DNA of 24,122 nt from Candidatus Albibeggiatoa sp. nov. BB20 (GCA_016744725.1 JADGDW010000057.1:1-24122); one strand, 5' to 3'; shown: positions 1-7,524, counted from the first letter of the stretch. Program-made: numbers and translations. The notes: generated by a model not told the origin, from the letters alone.

Positions 1-140
1 CTCCAAGTGAAATAATGAGAAGAATAAAAGGACGTTCAGCAAGAAAACTATTAGGAGAATTAACGAATGAGATAGTAAAAAACTATTTAGAACATCACTT
101 CGATCCTAATCAAAATGGCAATTTCAGAACAGAAGACTAA
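1..140 (+). pseudogene. IS200/IS605-type TnpA transposase, C-terminal remnant
   Basis: The window opens inside a reading frame (codons from base 3) that ends at TAA 138-140. It reads SEIMRRIKGRSARKLL, typical of the late part of the small Y1 (HUH-superfamily) transposase of IS200/IS605 elements, followed directly by NEIVKNYLEHH, typical of the helix that carries the catalytic tyrosine. In intact family members about 25-30 residues, including an aromatic RYWGRHFW-type stretch, lie between these two blocks. They are missing here, so the copy has an in-frame internal deletion. The rest of the gene lies left of the window. The enzyme would have moved single-stranded DNA using hairpins at the element ends. 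With this deletion it is probably inactive. Family assignment is by recalled motifs. Confidence 0.72.
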
Positions 141-180
141 TTCTTTAATAACAACAGAGCTTGGTTCCTGTATCCCAGCT

Positions 181-220
181 TTCAGCCGCCAAACCCACCA
201 GTCTTTAGCGGGTGGTTGTT
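181..220 (+). repeat. Probable right end of the IS200/IS605 element (imperfect hairpin)
   Basis: About 55 bases after the transposase stop, CCACC (195-199) can pair with GGTGG (211-215) around AGTCTTTAGCG. An additional CCGC (187-190) can alternatively pair with GCGG. Subterminal hairpins of this look, placed just after the transposase gene, are recognised by IS200/IS605 transposases. The exact element boundary cannot be set from one copy. Confidence 0.5.
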
Positions 221-316
221 TAGTGATTTAAAATATAATATCAATATATCACTACTTGTCTAGGACTACCAAATTATCGTCACTATCTTCTTTAATTCAA
301 TTTATGGATGTGTACC

Positions 317-547
317 ATGAATACTTATGCAGAACAGATTTATCAACAATCTTTACAATTATCACCAGACAACGCTCAAGAAGTTTTGCAATTTATTGAA
401 TTCATAAATTTTAAATAAAAAGAACCTTTATCTGAAACACAATATATACTTAATAATCCAAGTCTCATGGCACAAATTCACGCAGCAGAGCAAAATCCTG
501 AGCAATGGATAAAACCATCAGAAAACCAACTCAACTTAGATGAGTAA
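317..547 (+). pseudogene. Antitoxin gene of a YoeB-type module, interrupted by an in-frame TAA
   Basis: From ATG 317 a frame of 76 codons runs to TAA 545-547, but codon 34 is TAA (416-418). The first part (MNTYAEQIYQQSLQLSPDNA, then EVLQFIEFI) resembles DUF2281-type antitoxin N-termini. The part after the stop contains NNPSLMAQIHAAEQNPEQW, which looks like the toxin-binding tail of small antitoxins. The frame does not shift, and the second stop lies two bases before the toxin ATG at 550, the usual antitoxin-toxin spacing. Most likely this was one 76-codon antitoxin broken by a single nonsense change. An ATG at 467 could allow a 26-residue tail peptide to be made by reinitiation. A sequencing error or stop readthrough cannot be excluded. 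Confidence 0.65.
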
Positions 548-549
548 TT

Positions 550-819
550 ATGCGTGATATTGTTTTCTGCCAAAAGGCTTGGGAAAGTTATGAAGCATTA
601 CGAGAGCGCGATAAGAAATTACACAAAAAGTTACGTGATATTCTGACAGAAATGCAGCGTAATGATGATTTAACACAAGACTTAGGAAAGCCAGAGCCTT
701 TAAAACATGAGTTGAGTGGTAAATATTCACGTCGTTTATCAGGAAAAGATAGGCTAGTTTATAGTTTTGGCGAAACTCAGGTTTGTATTTATGCGATTGA
801 TGAGCATTATGATAATTAA
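550..819 (+). CDS. Txe/YoeB family toxin (ribosome-dependent mRNA endonuclease)
   Basis: This 89-residue protein matches the YoeB/Txe fold along its length. It has the GKPEPLKHELSGKYSRR block and ends in an EHYDN tail. E. coli YoeB uses E46, R65, H83 and Y84 for mRNA cleavage at the ribosomal A site. The equivalents here are E49, R68, H86 and Y87, all at a constant offset of three, so the active site looks complete. It starts two bases after the upstream antitoxin frame, so the two would be translated together, with the antitoxin neutralising the toxin and repressing the promoter. The antitoxin frame carries a stop codon while the toxin is intact, which is unexpected for a functional module (see findings). 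Confidence 0.88.
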   Translation: MRDIVFCQKAWESYEALRERDKKLHKKLRDILTEMQRNDDLTQDLGKPEPLKHELSGKYSRRLSGKDRLVYSFGETQVCIYAIDEHYDN

Positions 820-928
820 TCTTTTTTTGAGCAGCGTCATAATATCTTGCAGTTATGAAATTTGCTGTTAATAGCTGAGCTTTTTTAATGTCTGAAGGCA
901 ATAAAGATGTTACAAATAATAGAAGCAA
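820..928 (-). pseudogene. Possible HEPN-domain gene fragment
   Basis: On the minus strand a frame just beyond the toxin gene contains SDIKKAQLLTANFITARYYD. This resembles the late helix of HEPN proteins, where a hydrophobic stretch is followed by a RYPD-like tetrapeptide. There is no complete domain and no partner nucleotidyltransferase, and the frame runs on antisense to the toxin gene. The rest of 820-1042 holds only a 34-codon plus-strand frame (907-1011) with no recognisable product. This reading is tentative. Confidence 0.22.
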
Positions 929-1042
929 TGATTGACCAAACAGAGCAAATTATCTGGTCTGAACCTATTCATATTCAAAAAACACAAAAAATCTTAACTA
1001 CACATTTTTAGAACAATATCAAATAGCTTCTTAGAGGTCATT

Positions 1043-1351
1043 ATGTTAAAAGCATTTCGTACGATCAGTATTTTGGAAGGTTTATCGTATTTGGTCATTT
1101 TGAGCGTCACATTTGGCTTAATCAGTCGTGACTATGTATCTCCACTGGGGATGTTGCACGGTGTTTTATTTATGTTTTATCTCATGCTTTCTCTGCTGGT
1201 TTCAAATAAAAAAAGCTGGTCTATTTTGGTCTGGAGCGGGTTGTTTTTAGCTTCTCTGATTCCATTTGCTTTCATTCTAGTCGAAATGTATTTAAGAAAA
1301 CAGGATGATATGCAACAGCTAGAGCCTGTTGATGTTTCTGCAAATTTATGA
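1043..1351 (+). CDS. DUF3817 family small integral membrane protein
   Basis: A 102-residue protein that is almost entirely hydrophobic, with three likely membrane segments (about 12-28, 34-54 and 58-82) and a charged C-terminal tail. The order of the first segments, with EGLSYL near the start and GMLHGVLF in the middle, is that of DUF3817, a family of about 90-110 residues found alone or fused to transporters. Its biochemical role is not known. The ATG at 1043 is preceded by TTAGAGGTCATT, a usable ribosome-binding site. The neighbours are toxin-antitoxin debris on both sides, so no operon partner can be named. Confidence 0.8.
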   Translation: MLKAFRTISILEGLSYLVILSVTFGLISRDYVSPLGMLHGVLFMFYLMLSLLVSNKKSWSILVWSGLFLASLIPFAFILVEMYLRKQDDMQQLEPVDVSANL

Positions 1352-1507
1352 TTTCTTCAATCAATTAGAAAATACTCTTACATTGGGCAGAACAAGATTT
1401 GGATTCTCCAGACGCATTGCATCTTGCAAAAAGCCAACATGCTTCATCCCTAGTTACCATTTGATAAAAAATTTATTAAGCACAGTCAAAATATTGGAAC
1501 TTGTTAA
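1352..1507 (+). pseudogene. PIN-domain (VapC-like) toxin remnant with frameshift
   Basis: Immediately after the DUF3817 stop, in the same frame, bases 1381-1466 encode HWAEQDLDSPDALHLAKSQH and then ASSLVT. The DALHLA-LVT pattern is the conserved C-terminal acidic region of PIN nucleases. The frame then meets stops, but shifting by one base at about 1469 continues the family pattern with FDKKFIKHSQNIGTC up to TAA 1505-1507. The N-terminal half with the first catalytic aspartates is absent. This is the C-terminal half of a decayed VapC-type tRNA/RNA nuclease gene carrying a one-base insertion. Confidence 0.6.
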
Positions 1508-1549
1508 GTTAAACAGCCTAAAGCATTGAAAAACCAACTTAATACTTGA

Positions 1550-1591
1550 ATTTATATTTATGTGATTGGTGAACATTACGACGGAATTTAA
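1550..1591 (+). pseudogene. RelE/YoeB-like toxin C-terminal scrap
   Basis: Thirteen codons before a TAA (1589-1591) read IYIYVIGEHYDGI. The pattern is close to the last residues of the YoeB-type toxin in this window (CIYAIDEHYDN) and to RelE-superfamily ends generally. The scrap follows the PIN remnant in the same frame and abuts the DUF29 start. It is too short for a firm family call, but the match to the active-site tail is specific. Confidence 0.35.
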
Positions 1592-1592
1592 A

Positions 1593-2063
1593 ATGACAGA
1601 ATTACACGCACTTTATCAAAAAAATTATACAGAATTGGCAAAACAATCAGCGGAATTACTCAAAGCAGGACGTTTTTCAGAGCTAGATATTGAGCATTTG
1701 CTGGAGGAATTGGAAAGTATGGGTGCAAGTGAACGCAATGAATTAGAAAACCGTTTAGTGATACTCATGGCTCACCTATTAAAATGGCAATTTCAATATC
1801 AACAACTATCTGAACGTTGGCAGGGACTTAAGGAAGATAGCTGGCGTTCCAGCATTGTTGAACAACGGGCGCGACTGGCTAAGCGTTTACGCAAATCACC
1901 GGGATTAAAATCTGATTTGGACGAAGTGATCGCAGAAGTCTATGAAGATGCGGTTGAGATTGCAGTGAAAGAAACTCAACTACCTGAGTCTACTTTTCCA
2001 ATCCAATGTCCATATACAATTAAGCAATTATTTGATGATAATTTTTATCCAGAACACATTTAA
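1593..2063 (+). CDS. DUF29 family protein
   Basis: The 156-residue protein carries the DUF29 signature: a short helical start (LYQKNYTELAKQSAELLKAG), then SELDIEHLLEELESMGASER, then a hydrophobic helix with HLLKWQFQ and a C-terminal helical half ending in an acidic and aromatic tail. DUF29 proteins are small all-helical proteins of unknown function, abundant and often multicopy in cyanobacteria and large sulfur bacteria. I chose ATG 1593 because it gives the usual family N-terminus. An upstream TTG (1566) would add nine residues that belong instead to the toxin scrap in another frame. It is intact, unlike its neighbours. Confidence 0.82.
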   Translation: MTELHALYQKNYTELAKQSAELLKAGRFSELDIEHLLEELESMGASERNELENRLVILMAHLLKWQFQYQQLSERWQGLKEDSWRSSIVEQRARLAKRLRKSPGLKSDLDEVIAEVYEDAVEIAVKETQLPESTFPIQCPYTIKQLFDDNFYPEHI

Positions 2064-2102
2064 AGTATAGGTAATCCTGTAAAAAGTAGTGTTATAATGT
2101 AG

Positions 2103-2737
2103 TTAATTATTGATTTGAGGGAAGGTATGAAATTTTTGGTTGTAATGATGAATAAAATACCAAACAGCTCCAATATGATTTTCAACAGATTTAGAGAAGG
2201 AAATGTTTTTTCGGGCAAGATGACCAACACTCTGTATGGCATTTAGAGGTTGATAGGCTTTCCAAAAATCAGTATAGATAGTGGCACATTGGCGATATTT
2301 AGGAGGTAGAAAATTCCACAAGCCCCTTGCTCCATTTTCACCTCAGTCTCCCACATAATAACCTACTATTTCATGGGTTTGATTATCTAATGCGAGCCAT
2401 ATCTAAACCTTATTTTGTTTTTTCCAACATAAGACCATAATTCATCGGCCTGTATGACTATCTTTCTTAATTTATTATTCACGTAATCCTGTAACCACTT
2501 GTTACTTTCGCCATTTTTGCTAGGCTCATCCTTCTCCAATAGCAAAGTATCTATTGCTTCTATAGTTTTTAACTCTCTTTGTTCTATAAGATAATCTGAT
2601 CTTTTCAATACAAATTGATACTTACATTCTTTGCATTGCGCTTTCTTATTCCCCCTTACATTTCCATTCAGTTTTAGTTTTTCTTAAGCACCTCCTGGAC
2701 AATTCATTTTTTCAATACCTAATTGTTTTTTAATCAT
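2103..2737 (-). pseudogene. IS1-family transposase, multiply broken
   Basis: The minus strand reads through a decayed IS1-type transposase. The frame from 2737 starts MIKKQLGIEKMNCP, where the zinc-ribbon second cysteine has been lost (CPGGA) and an in-frame TAA follows (2684-2686). It continues with CKEC and an HTH-like region, then the DELWSYVGK block bearing the first DDE aspartate, a frameshift near 2400, IWLALDNQTHEIVGYYVGD, a stop, and YTDFWKAYQ with the second aspartate. The expected segment around the catalytic glutamate (the IERFN-like block) is missing between AYQ and ARKNISFSKSVENHIG. The tail IHHYNQ follows. At least two stops, one frameshift and one internal deletion make it inactive. 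I could not define its terminal inverted repeats. Confidence 0.8.
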
Positions 2738-2864
2738 AGGCACTACAATCTATATAGCTACCAAATAAGAAAATACTCAAAATCATTCATGAAAGTTCTA
2801 TAATCCTATCATGCTAATTTAAATTAGCCGTTTTAAGATTACCAAGTCCAGAAAGGGAGTTAAT

Positions 2865-4217
2865 ATGTATAAACATATCATTGCATTGTGGATGCTGGCT
2901 TTGATGCTCAGTTTGCATCCTGTGACTCAAGCTGCATTACCGTTTATGGTAGATGATAAACCATTGCCAACTTTAGCCCCGATGCTGGATAACGTTACTC
3001 CGGCTGTTGTGAATATTTCAACCCGTCAATGGCAACGAGCACAAGATAATCCTTTATTAAATGATCCTTTTTTCCGTTATTTCTTTAATTTGCCCAATGA
3101 ACCTGAAAACAAAGAAAATCAAAGTTTAGGTTCTGGTGTGGTGGTTGATGCCAAAAGAGGTTATGTGATTACTAATCATCATGTAATTGATAAGGCAGAC
3201 GAAATTACCGTAACATTGCGCGATGGTCGCAGCTTAAATGCTGAATTGGTGGGCACAGACCCTGAAACAGATGTGGCCTTGTTAAAAGTCGCAGCCGATA
3301 ATTTAACCGATATATCTAGTGCAAATTCAGATCAATTACGGGTTGGTGATTTTGTGGTGGCTATTGGTAATCCATTTGGCTTAGGTCAAACCGTGACATC
3401 AGGTATTGTCAGCGCGTTAGGTCGTTCTGGTTTGGGGATTGAGGGTTATGAAGATTTTATTCAAACTGATGCGTCAATTAATCCCGGTAATTCAGGCGGT
3501 GCATTGGTCAATTTACGGGGTGAATTAGTCGGCATCAACACCGCGATTTTAGCTCCAAATGGGGGTAATGTCGGTATTGGGTTTGCGATTCCTATGAATA
3601 TGGTTAATCGGATTGTGCAACATTTATCTAAATATGGAGAAGTCAAACGCGGGATTTTAGGCGTACATTTACAAGATATGACCGCTGATTTAGCTGAAGC
3701 CTTTGGCATTCAACATATTAGAGGGGCTTTAGTGGTTGAAGTCGTCAGCGGTTCGCCTGCTAACAAAGCGGGTCTGCGTAAAGGTGATGTGATTACTTTA
3801 ATTGATCGTAAATCGGTTGAAGATTCTGATGATGCACGTAATCATATTGGTTTATTGCGGGTTGGCGATCGGGTTCGGGTCACGATTTTGCGCAAAGGAC
3901 GTATTTTGCATTTATATGCGATTATTGAAGATCCAAATACAGTTGCTAGCATATCGGGGATTGATGGCGGTCGGTTAAATCGTTATTTGGAAGGGACAAT
4001 TTTAACCGATAGACGCGGTATGATTGAGGTTAAAACTGTTGAGCGAGACAGTGTTGCATGGCAAATTGGTTTGCGTAAAGGCGATGTGGTGCTGGCATTA
4101 AACCGCCGTCCATTAACAGAAGTTGATGATTTAGCTCAAGGTCTTAGCCGTAGAAATTCACCGTATGCAATTAAAATCCGTCGTGATGATGATATTATTT
4201 CTTTTGTATTCCGCTAA
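2865..4217 (+). CDS. degQ: Do-type periplasmic serine protease/chaperone (DegQ-like)
   Basis: A 450-residue HtrA family protein. Residues 1-23 form a Sec signal peptide ending in TQA. The protease domain has the triad His106 (TNHHVI), Asp136 (TDVALL) and Ser210 (NPGNSGGA). Two PDZ domains follow, at about 260-350 and 365-450, matching the DegP/DegQ layout. The loop before the protease core is short, which favours DegQ over DegP, but the subtype is not certain. It should degrade or hold misfolded envelope proteins in the periplasm. A good ribosome-binding site (AAGGGAG) lies before ATG 2865. It appears to be a single-gene unit, flanked upstream by the IS1 wreck and downstream by a hairpin. No sigmaE-type promoter could be identified with confidence. 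Confidence 0.93.
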   Translation: MYKHIIALWMLALMLSLHPVTQAALPFMVDDKPLPTLAPMLDNVTPAVVNISTRQWQRAQDNPLLNDPFFRYFFNLPNEPENKENQSLGSGVVVDAKRGYVITNHHVIDKADEITVTLRDGRSLNAELVGTDPETDVALLKVAADNLTDISSANSDQLRVGDFVVAIGNPFGLGQTVTSGIVSALGRSGLGIEGYEDFIQTDASINPGNSGGALVNLRGELVGINTAILAPNGGNVGIGFAIPMNMVNRIVQHLSKYGEVKRGILGVHLQDMTADLAEAFGIQHIRGALVVEVVSGSPANKAGLRKGDVITLIDRKSVEDSDDARNHIGLLRVGDRVRVTILRKGRILHLYAIIEDPNTVASISGIDGGRLNRYLEGTILTDRRGMIEVKTVERDSVAWQIGLRKGDVVLALNRRPLTEVDDLAQGLSRRNSPYAIKIRRDDDIISFVFR

Positions 4218-4238
4218 TTGACTCAATTAAGCAATTTG

Positions 4239-4275
4239 AAAACTGGTAACGTATTGGATATATTTTGCCAGTTTT
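4239..4275 (+). terminator. Terminator-like hairpin after the Do-type protease gene
   Basis: AAAACTGGTAA (4239-4249) pairs with TTGCCAGTTTT (4265-4275), an 11-bp stem with one G-U pair and a 15-nt loop. It begins 21 bases after the protease stop. The right arm itself ends in four Ts but no long T tract follows, so termination may be weak. Confidence 0.55.
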
Positions 4276-4431
4276 AAGTATTTGATTTTATTGGATTGAA
4301 TTAAGCTTGATTTTTTTGGTTGAGTCCGATTTAAGCTGTCTCTTAAAGCTAAAAAGCAATAATTTAGCTCATAGTTTTGCCTTTCAAAAAAAAACATAAA
4401 ATATGTTAATCTATTGTGATGCGTGGATTAA

Positions 4432-6954
4432 ATGGATGGCGAAATGGATTATTGGCAATGGTTTAATACTAATTTGGACAGCATCATTGCAGGTGTTATT
4501 AGTAGTGGCATTTTTGCATTTATTGCGTTTTATGTCAGCAGGTATATGTTTAAACAAAGTTCTCAACCTTCATTAACTCAACATTCTGAGTCAAAACCAG
4601 TGCTGCCGCCTATCAATATTAGTGTTGTTGGTGTTGGTGGCGGTGTCGAAAATGCCAATGTAAATACAGGTTCTGATGTAAATCAAAATATTGAAGCCGC
4701 TCAAGCATCTATACAGAATATTCCAATTACCCATAAATTACCTTTTTCAATTCCTATTCCTAAAAACTCGTATTTCACGGGTCGTCAGAAAATATTAGAA
4801 CAGATTAAAACTGAGTTGTTAAAACAGCCTGTTGCGTTAGTGGGTTTGGGTGGTATGGGGAAAAGTCATACGGCGGCACATTTTGCGTATTTGCATGAGC
4901 AGGATTATGAGGCGGTGTTTTGGGTTGTGGCGGATACGCAGCAGAATTTAATCAGTCATTTTGCTCAGTTAGCGCAGCGTTTGACTGATGAACCTGTGAT
5001 TGAGTTGGATAAACAGTTTGCGTTGGTACAGCGTTGGTTATCACAGCATCGCAATTGGTTGTTGATTGTGGATAATGTAGAACCTGAGGTGAGTTGGCGA
5101 GCCATTTTAGCGGATTCGATGCGGGGACAGATATTGTTAACCAGTCGCGCCAAAGTACTTGACGATAGGGTCAAAAGTATTGCATTGGAAAAGATGTCGG
5201 TTGCAGACAGTCAAAATATGATTTTACGGCAGGTTTTGCAAAAGTCATCGTTACGCAATATTGCTGAGGTGGATAAAAATGCAGCACGAGAGTTAGCAAA
5301 ATTGTTGGATGGTTTGCCATTGGCATTGAGTCAGGCGTGTGCGTATATTCAGCAGACAGCAGATCAGGGTGGAATCGCAAATTATGTGCAGCTTTATAAA
5401 ACTGACGGTTATAAGCTCATGAAAAAACGGGGCAAAGTCACTGAGCATGACCATCTTGAACCTGTTGCAATAACGTGGAAATTGTCTTATCAAAAATTGG
5501 CAAAAGAAAATCCAGCCACGATTGAGTTGTTAAGAGTGTGTGCGTTTTTGGATGCGGATGAGATTCCAGAAGAGATTTTTTTACAAGGAATTGAATATTT
5601 GGCAGAAGATTATCGAGCACTTAAATTTTGGCAAAAATGGCGTAATCGTTTATTTGGCAGATTTAAATTAGCTTGGACGGATGAACGCAAGTTAATTCAG
5701 TTAGTTGGTTATGATAGTTTAAGATTTAATGACATTTTGAGCAGTATTCAGCAATTTTCTTTATTACAACGCGATGCGACAAATAACATGCTCAGTATGC
5801 ACCGTTTGGTACAAGACGATATTCGTGCTGATTTAACCCCAGAGCAGCAACAAGACTATGGGTTACGCGCTGTGCGTTTGTTGGCTGCGGTTTTTCATTA
5901 TGATAAACATAATCTTGATACGTGGTCAAAACCAGAACGTTTATTAGCCTCAAGTTTAAAAATCTCATATTGGATAAACCAATTACAACTTGAGATTGAA
6001 GCATCGGGTTCATTGTTAAATCAATTAGCTTTTTATTTAGATGAAGTCAAAGCCAATTACAGCCAAGCGTTGCCGTTGTATGAGCGCAGTTTAGCGATTT
6101 GGGAAAAAGTGTTAGGTGAACACCATCCAGACGTGGCACAAAGTCTCAATAATTTGGCGGAACTGTACAGAAATCAAGGCAAGTATGAGCAAGCGTTGCC
6201 GTTGTTTGAGCACAGTTTAGCGATTTGGGAAAAAGTGTTAGGTGAACACCATCCTGACGTTGCAACCAGTCTCAACAATTTGGCTTTACTTTATTCCAAT
6301 CAAGGCAAGTATGAGCAAGCGTTGCCGTTGTATGAGCGCAGTTTAGCGATTTTGGAAAAAGTGTTAGGTGAACACCATCCATTAGTTGCACAAAGTCTCA
6401 ACAATTTGGCGACACTTTATTACAAACAAGGCAAGTATAAGGAAGCGTTACCGTTGTTTGAGCACAGTTTAGCGATTATGGAAAAAGTGTTAGGTGAACA
6501 CCATCCTAACGTTGCAACCAGTCTCAACAATTTGGCTTTACTTTATAAAACTCAAGGCAAGTATGAGCAAGCGTTGCCGTTGTATGAGCGCAGTTTAGCG
6601 ATTTGGGAAAAAGTGTTAGGTGAACACCATCCTGATGTTGCAAGCAGTCTCAACAATTTGGCGGCACTTTATGAAGATCAAGGCAAGTATGAGCAAGCGT
6701 TGCCGTTGTATGAGCGCAGTTTAGCGATTAGGGAAAAAGTGTTAGGTGAACACCATCCTGACGTTGCAACCAGTCTCAACAATTTGGCGGGACTTTATGA
6801 CAATCAAGGCAAGTATGAGCAAGCGTTGCCGTTGTATGAGCGCAGTTTAGCGATTTTACAAGCGGTTTTTGATGAAAATCATCCTCATGTAAAAATGTGC
6901 AAAAGTAATTATGAAGGTTGTTTGAGGGCTTTTGAACAGGATGCAACGGATTAA
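4432..6954 (+). CDS. Membrane-anchored STAND NTPase: NB-ARC plus kinesin-light-chain-like TPR repeats
   Basis: An 840-residue signal-transduction ATPase. Residues 17-39 form one membrane segment, followed by a linker rich in Asn, Val and Gly (about 61-97). The NB-ARC domain shows Walker A GLGGMGKS (138-145), Walker B LLIVDNVE with Asp214, the LLTSR motif (235-239), GLPLAL (294-299) and MHRLVQ (456-461). From residue 543 to about 809 the protein consists of near-identical 42-residue TPR units, six beginning at EHHP, plus degenerate ends. In STAND proteins the TPR part senses a ligand, ATP drives assembly, and the N-terminal part is the effector. Here the only candidate effector is the membrane segment. 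It stands alone, with no partner gene. A role in phage defence or cell-death signalling is inference. ATG 4444 is an alternative start that would shorten it by four residues. The last codons lie inside a downstream repeat. Confidence 0.85.
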   Translation: MDGEMDYWQWFNTNLDSIIAGVISSGIFAFIAFYVSRYMFKQSSQPSLTQHSESKPVLPPINISVVGVGGGVENANVNTGSDVNQNIEAAQASIQNIPITHKLPFSIPIPKNSYFTGRQKILEQIKTELLKQPVALVGLGGMGKSHTAAHFAYLHEQDYEAVFWVVADTQQNLISHFAQLAQRLTDEPVIELDKQFALVQRWLSQHRNWLLIVDNVEPEVSWRAILADSMRGQILLTSRAKVLDDRVKSIALEKMSVADSQNMILRQVLQKSSLRNIAEVDKNAARELAKLLDGLPLALSQACAYIQQTADQGGIANYVQLYKTDGYKLMKKRGKVTEHDHLEPVAITWKLSYQKLAKENPATIELLRVCAFLDADEIPEEIFLQGIEYLAEDYRALKFWQKWRNRLFGRFKLAWTDERKLIQLVGYDSLRFNDILSSIQQFSLLQRDATNNMLSMHRLVQDDIRADLTPEQQQDYGLRAVRLLAAVFHYDKHNLDTWSKPERLLASSLKISYWINQLQLEIEASGSLLNQLAFYLDEVKANYSQALPLYERSLAIWEKVLGEHHPDVAQSLNNLAELYRNQGKYEQALPLFEHSLAIWEKVLGEHHPDVATSLNNLALLYSNQGKYEQALPLYERSLAILEKVLGEHHPLVAQSLNNLATLYYKQGKYKEALPLFEHSLAIMEKVLGEHHPNVATSLNNLALLYKTQGKYEQALPLYERSLAIWEKVLGEHHPDVASSLNNLAALYEDQGKYEQALPLYERSLAIREKVLGEHHPDVATSLNNLAGLYDNQGKYEQALPLYERSLAILQAVFDENHPHVKMCKSNYEGCLRAFEQDATD
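6058..6858 (+). repeat. 126-bp tandem coding repeats (TPR units) within the STAND gene
   Basis: The TPR region repeats at the DNA level with a period of 126 bp. Segments such as GCGTTGCCGTTGTATGAGCG and GTGTTAGGTGAACACCATCC recur almost unchanged in every unit, including at third codon positions. Variation is concentrated in the few residues after EHHP and before QGKY. This indicates recent duplication or gene conversion, and the unit number is likely to vary between strains. Confidence 0.9.
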
Positions 6955-7440
6955 AGGATGGACAGGATGTTGTCTGAATCAGGATAGACAGGATTAAAGA
7001 ATTTCCAAGATTAAATCCCGCTAATCCTTAAATCTTGAGAATCTTGATTCTGATATTTTTAAACAGGATGCAACGGATTAAAGGATGGACAAGATGTTGT
7101 CTGAATCAGGATTGACAGGATTAAAGAATTTCCAAGATTAAATCCCGCTAATCCTTAAATCTTGAGAATCTTGATTCTGATATTTTTAAACACGATGCAA
7201 CGGATTAAAGGATGGACAAGATGTTGTCTGAATCAGGATTGACAGGATTAAAGAATTTCCAAGATTAAATCCTGCTAATCCTTAAATCTTGAGAATCTTG
7301 ATTCCGATATTTTTAAACAAGATGCAACGGATTGAAGGATGGACAAGATGTTGTCTGAATCAGGATTGACAGGATTAAAGAATTTCCAAGATTAAATCCT
7401 GCTAATCCTTAAATCTTGAGAATCTTGATTCTGATATTTT
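6934..7440. repeat. Four tandem copies of a 127-bp repeat
   Basis: ATGCAACGGATT occurs at 6941, 7068 and 7195, and as ATGCAACGGATTGAAGG at 7322: exactly 127 bp apart each time. The four units differ by a handful of substitutions, and the last fades out at about 7440. Within a unit, the half beginning GAATCAGGATT is a near reverse complement of the half ending AATCTTGATTC, so each unit can fold into a long imperfect hairpin around TTCCAAGATTAAATCC. GGATT/AATCC-like words recur about every 10-11 bases. No open frame spans the array. The first unit begins inside the 3' end of the STAND gene and supplies its stop codon. This array fills the gap up to the next hairpin region. Confidence 0.92.
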
Positions 7441-7449
7441 TTCTCTTTC

Positions 7450-7493
7450 CTGACTCCCAAATAGAATTTGGGAATCAGGGAATTGGGAGTCAG
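7450..7493 (+). promoter_or_regulatory. Alternative hairpins upstream of the copper-export locus
   Basis: Arm A CTGACTCCCAAAT (7450-7462) can pair with arm B ATTTGGGAATCAG (7466-7478), 13 bp with one mismatch and a 3-nt loop. It can instead pair with arm C TTGGGAGTCAG (7483-7493), a perfect 11 bp. The two pairings exclude each other. It lies 44 bases before the first gene of the locus. It could be an attenuator, a terminator for upstream transcription, or simply another intergenic repeat. Confidence 0.45.
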
Positions 7494-7524
7494 ATAACTG
7501 AAATCTCTGCCGTACAGAATATGC

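Noticed and set aside
416..418. In-frame TAA codons here, at 13354 and at 2684 (minus) as a sign of a reassigned stop codon
   Set aside because: TAA is the normal end of many intact genes in the window, for example the YoeB toxin, the STAND protein and cusA, so simple nonsense mutation is more likely.
907..1011. 34-codon frame starting MLQIIEAMIDQ
   Set aside because: Too short, with no recognisable family and no ribosome-binding site; probably chance or a scrap.
4377..4407. TTGCCT ... TATGTT as a promoter for the STAND gene
   Set aside because: The spacing of 19 and the poor -10 match are too weak to report as a feature.
6934..7440. Regular repeats read as a CRISPR array
   Set aside because: The whole 127-bp unit repeats without unique spacers, and there are no cas genes nearby.
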